64,000 nt of DNA from Gracilaria domingensis. Taxonomy: Eukaryota > Rhodophyta > Florideophyceae > Gracilariales > Gracilariaceae. Both the position numbers and the translations under genes were made by a program. The notes beneath the pieces are model-generated. The model ran no database searches and was not told the origin of the DNA. It saw only the letters and a program-made list of their open reading frames with translations. Location: the NCBI GenBank assembly GCA_022539475.1, contig VCMS01000001.1:725605-789604 (forward strand), in the 5' to 3' direction. This document shows, one piece after another, positions 30,058 to 41,191 of this stretch; the first letter of the stretch is position 1; every line of letters starts with the position of its first letter.

Positions 30058-31690
30058 TCAGAACCTCTCACCAAGAAAGAGCGCGTCCACAGTCGCCCGC
30101 CACTTCGCATCGTTCGTCGTCAGCACAAAGCTCTCTCCGCTTACGTCCCACAGCCTTCCCACTCCGTGTACTTCGGATGAAACAAATGTGCGATCAGACC
30201 GGATCCACCGCGAGGAGACCCTCTGCGAGTTTGTTAAAGAGAGCAATCCAAACATCTTCAACACTGTGCTCGTCTCCCGTACGCACAATTTTCTCGTCCG
30301 ACCCCTAGACAATGTTGTGATCGTCTGCAATCACAATGCCGCATGTCACCACATCAGTGCGTCTAACGAACGGCTGTCTTAGTGTCTGCCGGTTATGAGC
30401 ATCCCATACGCGTACCATTCTGTCGTCTGACCCATCACAATGATGTTATCCTTACCGTCTGCGCTCATAGTGAGGCATCTAACTCAGTCCTTGCGAGCTA
30501 CTAGCAGTTTTCTAAGTTTTTCTTTGCTGCGGGCGTCCCACACAATCATTTTCCGTCGTCTGACCGAGGTACTAAACGCTTGCCGTTTACACTCACAGAG
30601 ACACACGTAACCCAAGCAATATGTCCAAAGTTCGTGTGTTTGAGCGTTTCCCCGTTTGTAGGCGTTATACACACGCACTGTCTTATCTCAGGAACCCATA
30701 CCAATGATCTTGTCGTCTTCGCCCATACTGACGCGCCTAACTCAGCCATCGATTATCGTAATCTTTCCTGCCTTTCTACTCCTTACCACAATTTGCGATT
30801 CTTATGAGCAGTCAGAGCGCTATTTCGATCTCGAAAGAAAGCACAACAAGTGAAACCAACTATTCAGTACTGCTTCTTATACCCAAAGCGCTGAGGCGTG
30901 CATGCTCTAGTCACACTTTTATATAAACTAACGCAATTTTATGTCGTCTGATCATTCTTTGCCCCAAACAAACACACTGTCATCTTCGTTCACGCTCACG
31001 CCCATTACTTTCCTCAAAAAGTTAAAGCCAGCATAAAGCCACACGTGGGAGCAGAAAACCAGTTCCACCGGTTTTATAAACACAACAAAAACTCTGGACA
31101 ATCTCGATACCGGCTCCTATCTAACAGTTCTAAGACGCTCTTGCCCATGGCCGTGGCGTACCTTCGGTACATTCCTGAATTCTTTAGGAAAACCTTTTCA
31201 TCAGCTTGTGTTTGATAGCGTGCCACAACATCCATCTGTGCAATTGGAATCACACTTTGTTCGGAATGTTCGTGACTATTGTGCGGGCCTGCTGTTGGGT
31301 AGCTCATGCACGCAGCTTCCTTCACGGTTTGCATATGTTTCTTGCGATTCAAGTGCCCTACCGCTCTATCGTCTTCTATTTTTCCCAAAATGTCACGTCG
31401 TACTCTGCAGCGTAGACCTCACCTTCCATCAGGCGCTTTCCCATCCACTACTTCTTTCACAACAGCCAAAAAAAGTTCTCGAACTTGTTCCGCACCGCGT
31501 AGAATTATACATTAGTAGCCATGAATGTAAAATTGAACCATGCAGCCCAATATACACTAGTTCTCCTTTTTGGCACAAGCACAACATCAGCTAACGATTC
31601 TATCACAATTCTGGTTCACTAAAGTGTATCCAAGTCCCACAACTTGTCCACCATCTACATAGGCACGTATTGCTGCTTTCAAACAACATA
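30058..31690 (-). pseudogene. decayed WD40-half of the TIR-NB-ARC-WD40 family, minus strand
   Basis: Reading on the minus strand, 31690-31400 resembles the linker region before the WD40 repeats, as in the copy at 36.73-36.99 kb on the plus strand. Pieces with WD40 character follow (HIAWVTCVSVSVNGKRLV with SDDGK, and MIVWDARS, at 30.48-30.75 kb). At 30058-30330 is the counterpart of the post-repeat region (VSGESFVLTTNDAKWRATVDAL, compared with the EAWQPAIEALQLSW region of the good copy). Stops and frameshifts are numerous. It lies 350 bp behind TrhO and on the same strand. Confidence 0.75.
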
Positions 31691-32085
31691 GAGCACGAAA
31701 CTATTACCTAAACTTTCCGTGTCCACTCTCGTTGTCAAGAACTTGAAGAGAGATGTCGAAAATCCTAGCAACGAAAAGATGCGGCAGAAAAAGCTGACAA
31801 GGTTGGATCGGGGGTCACCGTAATGTCATTCTTTCTTCTTTCTGTGACACTTTCACTGTGAGCGTTCTACGCTCATTCTACTAAGGTGTTCATGTATAAA
31901 CTGCACAAACTGCATCTCAAGAAGCAGTCAATGGTTTCATAGGGTTTCTCTAGCGTACTCGCTCTTATATCTTTCATCATTGTCGCATTGTTTTAATTGT
32001 GTTGCTGTGCGGTAGGCTCGGCAAACAGAAAGGTTCTCAAAAGTTCTTTTTATCGTTAACTAATTACAATGTACCATCCCGCATT

Positions 32086-32622
32086 CTAAACTGGAGACAG
32101 CCAAATCCCATCTAACTCTAAAGGTTTTTTCACCTCCGCATAAACCCTCTCGCAGTCTTCGGGACTCGCGAACGATACCTCAGCTGAAGGCACGTCGCTA
32201 GCTTCGCGGCGCCCCATCATCGACATGCGGACCACAGGGGCTGGTGGCATTACCTTCACCATGTCCAAAATCTCGGACCGTGAGAACCTGTGGCTGGGGA
32301 TGCGTTGAAGCCGAAGCTTCTGAAATCCTTTTTTGACACCACCACTAACTCCGAGTTCCTTTTGTGCCCTTCTCTTCGGCGAACCCCGTGGGGAAGGGCT
32401 CTGCCTCTGTATCTTTACCGCCCTCAGATCTGCACTGGCTTGCGATGGAGACGCGTTGGAAACGTCCTGCGAAGGATCGTTCCGTCTCAGCCACTGGGCG
32501 TATCTTACGCCGGTATATCCCTTGCTTCCAGCTAACGCAAATATAATTTGAAGAGTCATAAATATATCCGGCATGAAGATATCGCCGCATTCGTCAACGA
32601 AAACGAAATCATCGGGCGTCAT
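32086..32622 (-). CDS. unknown protein A', paralogue of 43575-44108
   Basis: This is a protein of 178 residues of unknown family. The start MTPDDFVFVDECGD was chosen because the paralogue begins alike and similarity in frame stops there, although this frame is open up to 32787. Residues 15-30 contain a short hydrophobic stretch (FMTLQIIFALAG) that could be a membrane-associated helix. A Ser/Arg/Pro-rich middle follows (SPSPRGSPKRR), then a C-terminal segment with PSHRFSRSEILDMVKVM and DCERVYAEVK. The C-terminal ~70 codons are almost identical in DNA to the paralogue while the first half is diverged. It is divergently arranged with the small membrane protein B' at 33200. Maintenance of the frame in both copies argues for a real gene. 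Confidence 0.62.
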   Translation of the reverse strand: MTPDDFVFVDECGDIFMPDIFMTLQIIFALAGSKGYTGVRYAQWLRRNDPSQDVSNASPSQASADLRAVKIQRQSPSPRGSPKRRAQKELGVSGGVKKGFQKLRLQRIPSHRFSRSEILDMVKVMPPAPVVRMSMMGRREASDVPSAEVSFASPEDCERVYAEVKKPLELDGIWLSPV

Positions 32623-33199
32623 TTCGGCAGTGCTTAGCGTGCGGTTGAAGTGTGGGGCTTTAGGTAATGGAATGGGGCTGGGTGAGGTTGTGGGGGTGGG
32701 GTTGAGCTGTGAGGCGTGGCGAGTTGGGGGTGGGGAGGGTCGGGTGAAACGGATGAGCGGAGTTGGATGAAGCCAATTCTGGAGCACTTGGGATCGTTCT
32801 TAGCAATGCGGGTGGTGGGGAAGAGAAAGAGACTGAGAGTGAAGAAGCAAGAACTGGTGGACTTAAGTAGTGCTGATTTTCGAGTTGAAGAGAACTGACA
32901 ATCAATCTGGAAAGAGACTACCCTTTCCTCTCCTACCAAGATTTTCGGTCATCTCCAATTCAAAGCGGAAACGAATTTCAAAGCCAGAGTGACACCACGG
33001 AACTGTGTGACGACATTCTCGATTAGAACTTGATCGGAACTTCTGGTGCGTATTAGATACAGTATTCTTGCGAAGGATGACATGCAAACGCAGAGAGTAT
33101 GATTCGAGCAGTAAGCAACAACAATCTCCGACAAGGTAAAAATAGATGCAAAAGGAGGTTGAAAGTGAAGGTGAAGGAGTAAATTAGATAGCGGGGAGC
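32623..33199. promoter_or_regulatory. intergenic between divergent genes A' and B'
   Basis: This is the shared upstream region of the divergent pair. It has an inverted, diverged counterpart at 42987-43574. Confidence 0.5.
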
Positions 33200-33442
33200 A
33201 TGGACAAGGGGGATGACGACGTGCTGTTTGCTGCATTGGAGGCGATATCTCAGTACCATTGTCAGTCAATTCGAGTGCGTGTAGAAAGGCTGATGATCGC
33301 ATTAGCTTTCGTGACGACTGTGGTGATTCTAGTTGCATTATGTATCTCTGCCGGGTCATGGACGAGGAAATGGGACGTGACACGTCCAAGAAGCGAGCTT
33401 GGAGTTCTTGAAGCAGACAGAACGGTGCAAATTGGAGATTAA
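33200..33442 (+). CDS. unknown small single-pass membrane protein B', paralogue of 42771-42986
   Basis: This 80-residue protein is MDKGDDDVLFAALEAISQYHC, a basic segment, then one strong transmembrane helix (LMIALAFVTTVVILVALCI) and a charged tail with TRKWDVTRPRSEL. The copy at 42.77-42.99 kb has the same plan (ISWYHC, IAFVTIWLILIAFC, EVTRLRSDL). Conservation of the hydrophobic helix and of YHC in a diverged copy supports coding. The positive-inside pattern is ambiguous. Function unknown. Confidence 0.5.
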   Translation: MDKGDDDVLFAALEAISQYHCQSIRVRVERLMIALAFVTTVVILVALCISAGSWTRKWDVTRPRSELGVLEADRTVQIGD

Positions 33443-33699
33443 CAATTTGAAAACGTATGGTATTGCGAGGGAAGTGCCAGAGGATGGAGAGGGATCAAGG
33501 ATTGCGCCGTTGCGAGCTAAAGAGCTCGCTATGTTATGCTGGGAATGTGGCTCAGAATGTGTCTAGGTTTGTCCGGGAATCTGTCTATGTTTAGCACGTG
33601 CTTTCCCGGATCAAAATGTGATTCCACGTAATTCCGTACTTTCAGCGACAGCGCTGGGCCTTTGATTCAATGCTGACGTGTCAGTCGTTTCGCGCTAAC

Positions 33700-34400
33700 G
33701 CAAATCGCGTCCAGGGCGTACACACTGTGTACTACACAGCAACCATCAACAACCACTACACCGCGTTGCATTACGCCGCTGATGTACGCCAAACTTTCCT
33801 CGCCACTTTTCAGAGCACGGCGGTACTACAAGCCCATTAGGCATGTTATTGCTAACCAGCGGCGTCCACACTTAAGTTGCATTCCGCCTCTGATGCACGC
33901 CAGCCTTCTGCCGCAACTTTTGATAGAGCACGACATGGAGAATGATTCTTGCATATCACGAGCGCGTTACTGGCGCGAGATGCTCACTTTTTCGAACTCG
34001 ACACGTTAGAACACACGCGTGTGCTGCGCGTCGTAAACCACGACTATTTTCTCGCACAGCTTTTGCAGTGTGGGGCCCCGCTTTCGATTCTTAAAGCGTA
34101 GCAGCAGAACACACGTGCGGCAACGCAGGCCCGACGGGCACATCATTTCCCACCAGCGTCGCCCGCGTACAGTTCCGGCGCAGTACGTGGCGCTCGTTTG
34201 TACCTTTCAGTCAACGTGCTCGCGTACTGCGCGACAACGCTTACTGAAAGCTGAAGCGTCTGCAGTGATTCAGAACACCGGCACCAAGCCGCGTGGCCAG
34301 CAACCTGTCCGTGGCGGCTGGCATGCTAACAAGCACTTCACCGCAGAAGAATAGTATGAAGCACGCCTCCGCTTGCGTCTCGTGACGCGGAGCACATCCG
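33700..34400 (+). pseudogene. ankyrin-type gene remnant
   Basis: This region aligns along its length with 41.99-42.45 kb on the same strand, where two ankyrin repeats can be read. Here ALHYAADARQTF is still visible near 33.76 kb. Frameshifts and stops break all frames. It adjoins gene B' just as the other remnant adjoins gene B. Confidence 0.55.
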
Positions 34401-36270
34401 TCAGGCACGCACGCGGTAATCAGCGGCTCAGGATTGACTCATATGCCTGCAGCAGCACAGTGCTCTTCCGCTGCGAGGGGTCCAAAAAGCGCCCCACCAT
34501 CGTCTTCTCCTGCTCCATACGCCCTGCGATTATAGCACGGCGGGCGGGCGGCTGGAGCTGGACAATGCACAGCAACACAAATGGCACACCCACATCGTCC
34601 ACCTCCGTGCCCGTGGAGGCTGCCGACGTCGGTGATCAGTGGTCAGTGATGATCGAAAAACCAGACAACGTAGAACTGCTCCCGATGATCGTAAGTGAGC
34701 GGTAACCGTCATCTATGCGATAGAACGAGTCCACAACTCTTTGGCGAGCACGACAATTTCACATTACCACGAAAAGTTGTGAGATAATGCGAACTGTTGA
34801 ACGTGAAAGCTGAAAGCTGAACACATTCAAAGTTAACACCTTAAATTCTTACAAACTCGATCAACCTGGAGTGAACGTAAACTTCAACTTGATCAAGTTG
34901 TAGTTTACATTTACTCCAAGTTGACCGAGGTTGTAAGCTTTCAAGTTGTTAAGATTGAGGCTTGAAGATTGTTGGTTGGTTGATTAAGGCCCAGATCTAA
35001 AGATTCCAAGTTGTTTTGGTGCAGGTTTCATATTTCCAATAGTTAATATTGACACTTGAAGATTGTTTTTTTGTGTTTGTATGTTGTTTTGTTTTTTTTG
35101 TTTGTTTGTTGATGTAAGCCCAGATTTAAAGCCGCCAAGTTTCCAAAGTATCCAAGTTTCCAAAATATCCAAGGTTCCTAAGCGTCGACGTTTCTAAAGT
35201 ATCCAAGTTTTCCAAGCTTCGATGTTTCCAAAGTATCCAAGTTTAAGCCCGAAGAAAATTAAGACGCAAAGAGCGCAAGCTCCCAAGAGTAAGATCCATA
35301 GAGAGAGCTGAAGTCAAAGAAGCAACTGCCAAAGAATTCCATTGAGAAACAGCCAGAAATATATCAGTCAGAAGTAAAGAGAGCCACAAGTTAAGCGAGC
35401 AAGAGAAATCCATAGAGCGAGATCTGGAGGGCAAGATCCGAAAAGTACGAGCCGTGAAGCGAAAGCGTCATAGCCAAACCGTAGGGTCCAAGAACCATTC
35501 TTTAAATACGCGAGGGAAACAGCGAAGCCAAATGAGTATGTCCCGCACTAGAAAAGCCAGGTCATACTTCGATTTCATGATGGCAGTGTGATAGAAAAGA
35601 AAAGAAACTGTGCAGAAAAACGTCCAAAAGAGACAGAGATGGGTGTCTGATGAACAAGAGTGTGGAAGAAAGTCGAAGAGTGACAAAATTCCACAGAAGA
35701 TGCGATTTCCAAAGGTTTCCGGGGAGACGGGGGGGACGGAGGGTGAGGTGATTGTTGGGCGCGTGTTGTGTTTCAAGAGAGAGGAAGAGAAACAACAACG
35801 TTGGGAGTTGAGACGGTGCAAACCAGGGGTGAGAGATGTGGCTTGGTGACAGAGCAGCGATGTAGAGGCTTCTGGCTCCATGGTGGGACAAATATATAGA
35901 GTTTGAGCTGTTGCAGGAGAGAAGAAGATGGGCGGTTCATTGAATTAGAAGTTTGTGTGGCATAAAATGAAAAGCAGTGATGTACATTGACTCATCAAAG
36001 CATGGCACAAAAGAAGAAGAAAGCACAGATTGGGAAACAAGATTGGGAGTATGTTTCAATTTGAACGTCGTAGTTCTCTAGTGCAAATCGTTCGGAAACT
36101 TTCCTTTGCGTTCACTCTGCGAGGATAGAGATGTCGTAATTTGTAATTTAACGCTGGTCTTGAAAGGAGAACGATAGTTCTGCGTACACAGAATTATCCT
36201 TATCTAAGATTTTGGCTCGCGGAATGTGACCACCAAACTGTGTCGTAAAGGATCGGATTGTTTAGAATCG
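34401..36270. other. non-coding, low-complexity intergenic
   Basis: No gene is supported. The stretch holds the palindrome at 34861-34924, a degenerate array of a TTTCCAAAGTATCCAAG-like unit at about 35130-35250, and purine-rich DNA at 35.25-35.7 kb. Open frames of up to 137 codons at 35.47-35.89 kb have no paralogue in the window and biased composition. Confidence 0.5.
34861..34924. repeat. 64-bp palindrome with 32-bp arms
   Basis: The arms meet at the centre of a GATC, with no loop and about five mismatches. The sequence is unrelated to the other palindromes in the window. Confidence 0.88.
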
Positions 36271-36740
36271 CTCGTATGTATTCGCTGTTAAGCCACAATG
36301 CCTCTGCTCTTGGACTCGGCGCATATGGTATTTGAACCTTACAACGGTGCAACCTGTAGGCAATGAGCGCCTTGAGGATGTCATTCTGTTACTGATGATG
36401 TCCGAAACGCATTTGGGAAAGGTTAGACAAGAGTGAAACGCCCTAATGTGTCACTGCGTCAATGTCATCAGGTTTGCGTCCTAGATGCTATCGTGCGATT
36501 ATTAATCGAGGTTGAACATCTATATTCCTTCAATCGTGACAACCGGTCTTAACAATATCAACAAGATCATGTGGATCAGAGAATCTAAGACAACTTAGAA
36601 CGCAACTGTAGGCTGTACAGAAGAATGCCGTCGTGGCTCACTGATACCTGCAATGCTGTCGACAGGCTTGATGCATCTCAAGGATGCAGTTATTGTCGCG
36701 CTGAACGCATTTGCGCACTCGAGATCAAAGTATCATGGAG
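36270..36740. repeat. dispersed duplicate segment, copy 1
   Basis: This aligns over about 470 bp with 41175-41755 in the same orientation. Landmarks such as CATGGTATTTGAA, GACAACC-GGTCTTAACAA and GATGCATC are shared. No coding capacity is evident. The other copy has an extra ~100-bp insertion. Confidence 0.8.
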
Positions 36741-37121
36741 AATTGCACAAGCTGTGGAACTTGGATACACTTGAGAAAACCAGACTTGTGATGGAATCGT
36801 TAGCTGATGTTTTAGTTGTACCAAAAAGGGAACTAGTATATGTTGGGCTGCAGGATTCAGTTCTACGTTCATTACAACTTATGTAGAATTCTGCGCGGTC
36901 CCGGACAAGTTGACGAGCTTCTGTGGCTGTTGTCAAAACCACAGTGGATAGCAAAGCGCTTGGTAGAAGTTAAAATCTACGCTGTAGAGAACGACCTGCG
37001 CGACGTCGCAGAGGACGGCTCTGAGATTGTTCTGGGACTTTGCGAACGCGCGTTGGGCAACTTTCACGGTGGTGATGTGTACTTTACAAAAGATTTCCAG
37101 CCGTGCCGTTTTGTGCGCTGA
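36640..37121 (+). pseudogene. WD40-family remnant lacking all WD40 repeats
   Basis: The 3' open frame (36840-37121) reads CRILR...LLWLLSKPQWIAKRLVE, matching the linker of the good gene (LLWLLSQPQWIVERLIE). It then passes directly into SEIVLGLCERALGNFHGGDV and YFT.DF...FVR, the last 33 residues of the good gene. The ~400 residues between these blocks, that is the whole propeller, are absent. The 5' part (36.65-36.84 kb) is in another frame. Confidence 0.8.
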
Positions 37122-37730
37122 CGCCAGAAAGAGCCATCGCTTCTGATTGCCACGCGCGACAGCAATTGGCGTCAACCACCTGCCTCACGTCGTCTTGCCG
37201 GTGAAAACATCTCTCTTGTCCCCCGGTCTGGATTTCATAGCTTTGGGCAAATGTTAGTGCTGTGCGTTCACTGCGATCTGCCTTTCACGCTGCGTGCTGG
37301 GGTCGTGATCGATATGACCGTTGCCTGGGCAAGGATGGCACTCTCCTCGAGCATGAGTAAATGCTTGCCGTGTACACGGGATGACGCCGAAGTCGATGTA
37401 CTGTAGACGGTGTGCGACTTAATTGCGACAACGTGGAATCGGCTGCGAATATTGTGTGAACATTCTGCGTGGGGACGGCGTTCTGTTCGCCAAGGTTCAT
37501 CACTTGCGAGCACAGAGCTTTTCGTTGCGGTGTGCAATGTCGAAGAAAACAGCTCGGAGATTCACATCTCGGGCACTTGCGAGTGAGGCGTGGCAAACAT
37601 AGTCAGCCACGACGTGCATTTGCCAGAACTAAGGAGGATGAGCTATGTCATGCTGCCGCAGCGTTGTTTGCCGAAACTGAGCTTGGAATGACTGGCTTGA
37701 GCGTCGTGGCACGATGTAGCGCTGTTGTTT
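37122..37730. other. intergenic between repeat remnants
   Basis: No recognised gene. A short stretch near 37.28 and 37.47 kb resembles DNA at 47.70-47.89 kb (CGCTGCGTGCT and GTTCTGTTCGC blocks), suggesting another old duplication. Confidence 0.4.
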
Positions 37731-38157
37731 CATCTGGAAGACCACAACTTTGTACGACGATATCATCCCCACATTGTGGAGTCCGCAACAACTGCACAGC
37801 ATTGATCACCGTTGCGACAAGCGTTATCTGCCGTTGTGTGACGTCATCATCACTTTTTGCTTGTCTTACACATGAAGCTAAAGGGTTACCCAGGGATAGA
37901 AGACTACCTTTTGGTAAGTGTAAGACATGCTACAGAACTGGTTCTGCACTACGTGTAGTAGAGAGAGGTTTTTGAGATCGCGCATATTTTGAACTGCCCT
38001 CACATGCACCAAGTCATCGAGCTCGGAACTGCATTCGTGCAGTTCTCCCCGCCAAATCGTTGCGGGGCGGTTTAACATCGAAACGCTTGAGCATTCGCGG
38101 TTTGAGCACTCATGATTGACATCACGGTCACGGCTAGGGATGCACGAAGACTCTGAC

Positions 38158-38277
38158 GACGGCTCCGAGATTGTGCTTGGCCGTTGTGAGCTCGTTGGCC
38201 AACTTCCTCGGTGGTGATGCGTGCCGTCGGTACTTCACAGGAGAATTTCGATCGCGCCGTGTTGTGCGATTCTAACA
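38158..38277 (+). pseudogene. C-terminal tail fragment of the WD40 protein
   Basis: It reads GSEIVLGRCE, then after a frameshift GGDACRRYFTGEFRSRRVVR. It corresponds to the last ~33 codons of the intact gene. A 3'-end relic. Confidence 0.8.
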
Positions 38278-38559
38278 AAGACCATCTCGAGGCCTGGCCG
38301 TGAAAGAGTTTAGCAAGGGTAATCAGCGAGGAGAAGCATAGAAAGACACCAAACCGCGCGCAATACGCTTTCATCATGAGAGAATTCTCGAGCGTCACAA
38401 TGCGCGCATTTTTCTATTCCGGGTGCTGCCTTGCCGGCCACGACGGCTGTGTGCTCAATTTTGCGGCTGGCTCATCATGCTTTGCTTCTCACGTTGCCTA
38501 GTGCGGGACGTGATGCGCCTGATCGCTGTTTGAAAGACCTTAGAACGCCGCTCTATTTT

Positions 38560-38700
38560 CTGGAAGCCCAGCGACAGCGTGGAACTGAGCGAGCGGATAT
38601 TTCGAAACGGATAAGCCACGCAAGCAAAGTCGGTTTTACAATGGGCGAGCGATAGTTTCCTTGTCTTCACCGGCATGGCTGAGAAAGATTCGACACCGTG
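38560..38700 (-). pseudogene. TIR-domain start, inverted relic
   Basis: On the minus strand the DNA reads FLSHAGEDKETIARPL, a stop, then NRLCLRGLSV, closely matching the intact TIR start at 48.56 kb. It is head-to-head with the plus-strand TIR relic 200 bp away. Confidence 0.78.
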
Positions 38701-38879
38701 GTGTCTGCGCAGAATGCGCGACTTGTGACATAAGGGAAAGAGATGCTGTTAGCTTTGGCCATGTAACGGATGTTTTGCTGGACATTCATCTCCTGCAACG
38801 ATACTATGCGTTGAGTTTTGTGCTAGTTGGCTGGTAGGAGCTAGCAGCTCATATTTCTCCCATGCCGCAAAACAATTTT

Positions 38880-39107
38880 CCCTCCGAACACCACAGTTTC
38901 GGGTATTTCTGAGCCATGCCGGCGAAGAAAAGGACACTCTTGCCCGACCATTATATAAAAGTCTTCGAAACCATGACCTATCAGTTTTTATCGACAACGA
39001 GTCCTTTTGTCTCGGTGACGATTTCCCTCACGTCATGAAACATACCGTGGAAACTGCCCCCGTCGGCGTCTTTAGTATGAGAGTCGACTTTGTGGCCATT
39101 GCGTGAA
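38880..39107 (+). pseudogene. TIR-domain fragment, truncated
   Basis: One frame reads FRVFLSHAGEEKDTLARPLY through SVFIDNESFCLGDDFPHVM and APVGVFSM, then a stop at VAIA. This is TIR box 1 to box 2 of the family. The NB-ARC region is missing; TrhO-like DNA follows on the other strand. Confidence 0.82.
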
Positions 39108-39199
39108 CTTCTAACATTCGTTCGCCGCTTAAATTGCGCTCTGGCTTCCAAAGGGGCACCTCTATTTTTGCTTATTCCTATTTCTACCGCTTTGGCACA

Positions 39200-39454
39200 C
39201 TCCAATGCCGTGATCCGACCCTTTTGAAAGATATCATTCAGCAGTCTTGAAATAAGCCCGTGAAAGGCTTGAGCATCGGCTTCGATAGCGCCAAATGTGC
39301 GGTTGATGCGCTCCGAGCTAGTACGGGTTCTTTCGGCCACGCTTTGTTGATTGCCGAGCAATGTCGCATCCCGGACAGCGCATGGTAAATCATTGATTTC
39401 AGTGTACTGGTAGAAGAGGGAAACAGTATCTTGCTCCTGGCGCTCTAGCTCCAC
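39200..39454 (-). pseudogene. TrhO 5' fragment
   Basis: It reads VSLFYQYTEINDLPC...RDATLLGNQ...TSSERINRTFGAIEADAQ and on to ISRLLND. It matches residues 4-66 of the intact TrhO at 28.8 kb. Similarity stops before the rhodanese domain. Confidence 0.85.
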
Positions 39455-39563
39455 CCTTATCGCGAGCGAATATACTCTAACATCATTCCCTGCGCATCGT
39501 GCGAATCATACGCATCAAGACCAGAAGATCCAAGATGATCTTCGAACAGAAAGTAACGAGAGC

Positions 39564-40811
39564 CATCATCATTGATTTACGGTCGCATGGGGTCCATGGC
39601 GCGCCAGTAGATACGGCGCGCCAGTAGATACGGCCAGCCCGATGAATGAGGAGCCCGTAATTAGCAGTAGTGAAATTTACTGTGCATCAGCGAAATGTAC
39701 AGTGTTGCTGTAGAAGATGCATTGTGTCTCTCTCTCCTCCTCCTTTATGGAACGGTGAAGCTAATTACGCTTCTACCAGTGGGTTTGCTAAAGACCCAAC
39801 GACCTATAATACCTCTACACCGCAGCCACTAACTACTAACCAGTAGCTGCACTACACTTGCTGGACTACGATGAGATAGTATTAGATATCTTAGGTGTTT
39901 CCGACCGCGGGCGTTTTGCTACCGACGCTTATCGCCATCTTTCTCCCTTTCATCTCTTCATTCATCCTCTAGAGACCGTCGGCAGAGGGGCACACCACGA
40001 CAAGGCGCTCCGCATGTACCACGTTGGCCACTCAAGAAACCATGAGCGACGTTCTTTTCACCCAATCCTCATATCATCGGCGAAACCAGGTGCAAGAACC
40101 AGTCCGTAGCCTCTCACCGTCGTCCAACCCTAGTGCAGTCCGTCCGGGAAAACCCTGGAAAAAACCCCCGTCCAGTGGCTCCGTTGGAGCACTTCCTTCA
40201 GAGGGAAAAATTCCGGGAAACGGCGGTAGGATCTTTCTCCGATGCCCTGCTCGTGACCTACTGCGAACGTGCAGCTAGACGGGGGCATTTTAGCGACTTA
40301 CCACCCAGGTCCATGAGAGCGACCAGCAAGCTGACCGATCGCTCGGACGAGTTTAACGACCTCCCGGGTCGCGCATTGTGTCTACACAAGTATCATCATG
40401 ATGAATCATTGATGATGCTGGATGATGATCCAGATGATACACAACCCCGTGCGTGGCAGCTTCACACAAGAGTCTTAGCACAGCGGTTTACATTCGGAAG
40501 TCCGTTCGAGCCCCTGCGACTGTGATGGACGTACACCGCACAACGCCACCATATCATCTTCCTCGTTGTGCTGCTTGCCGCCCTTCTTTTCGGCACCCTC
40601 GCCAGCACTGCCTTCGCAATTGCTCCAATCTCCGTCGGCTGCCTCGTCTTTCTCTGCCCCTCCCACACCCGATGAATTGAAACGGAAAGAGGCCCTCAAT
40701 GTCTCCCAGCCCCCGCCTTGCCACCCCCGAGTCCAACATCACTCGCCGTATCTCTCTGTATCAAAGGCGCTCGATGCGTAGAAGGTCCAAAAGGCGCTGA
40801 ATGTTTTCCGA
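39564..40811. other. unassigned region with open frames of unknown nature
   Basis: A 17-bp tandem pair containing GGCGCGCC lies at 39598-39631. Frames at 39.86-40.11, 40.02-40.28 and 40.13-40.53 kb overlap and have no recognised motifs. At 40.55-40.68 kb one frame encodes a strongly hydrophobic segment (FLVVLLAALLFGTLASTAFA) but lacks a start codon. A decayed or multi-exon gene is possible. Confidence 0.35.
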
Positions 40812-41191
40812 TTACCTGACCCCTACCAACTGATCAACAACCACCGTCCGATCGTTCGACGCTCAACTGCTCCGACGACGAGATCTGCATCGAGACCCCA
40901 GGTGGCCTGGAATGCACATTCGACACTGGCTGCGTCGCCGTCACCTGTCCGGTTGCCCATCTCCGAATGCAAATCTACGATCTCGTGTGCTGCTGCCTCA
41001 GAAATGGCGACGTGATGTCTGTTGGAAATAGCTGTGAATGTACGGGATGTAGCTCTGGGAATCTGGTTGTTGCACCTAGTCCTTGTGCATCGTCTTCGTA
41101 TGCGTTAGTGGATTGTGCACCGGGCTTCAAGGTTGAGAGAATGGTGCGGAGAATGGATGGTTTGGAGGCTATCTTATATATTCGCTGTTGA
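40812..41191 (+). pseudogene. cysteine-rich extracellular-type ORF, start not found
   Basis: From an in-frame stop near 40820 the frame is open to 41191 and encodes a Cys-rich sequence. It includes NCSDDEICIE, LECTFDTGCVAVTCPV, VCCCLRNGDV and CECTGCSSGN, with paired cysteines as in secreted proteins. The only internal ATG (40967) falls within the Cys-rich block. A hydrophobic, signal-peptide-like segment occurs 150-250 bp upstream in another frame, so this may be the last exon of a secreted-protein gene or a relic. Confidence 0.4.

Larger units (their letters stand above)
37730..39563. repeat. segmental duplication, copy 1 (partner 53690-55322)
   Basis: This is a direct repeat of the block at 53.69-55.32 kb. 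Similarity is patchy at the left end and very high from 38.2 to 39.56 kb. The block carries a WD40-gene C-terminal tail (+), an inverted TIR start (-), a TIR start (+) and a TrhO 5' piece (-). The right boundary is sharp near AAGTA-CGA-AGC. Confidence 0.88.

Noticed and set aside
35468-35891. 137-codon minus-strand frame
   Set aside because: Biased Leu/Phe/Ser composition from purine-rich DNA on the other strand; no paralogue or motif.
38431-38655. 74-codon frame conserved at 54190-54414
   Set aside because: The apparent conservation reflects near-identity of the segmental duplication. The opposite strand carries a TIR relic here, which explains the sequence better.
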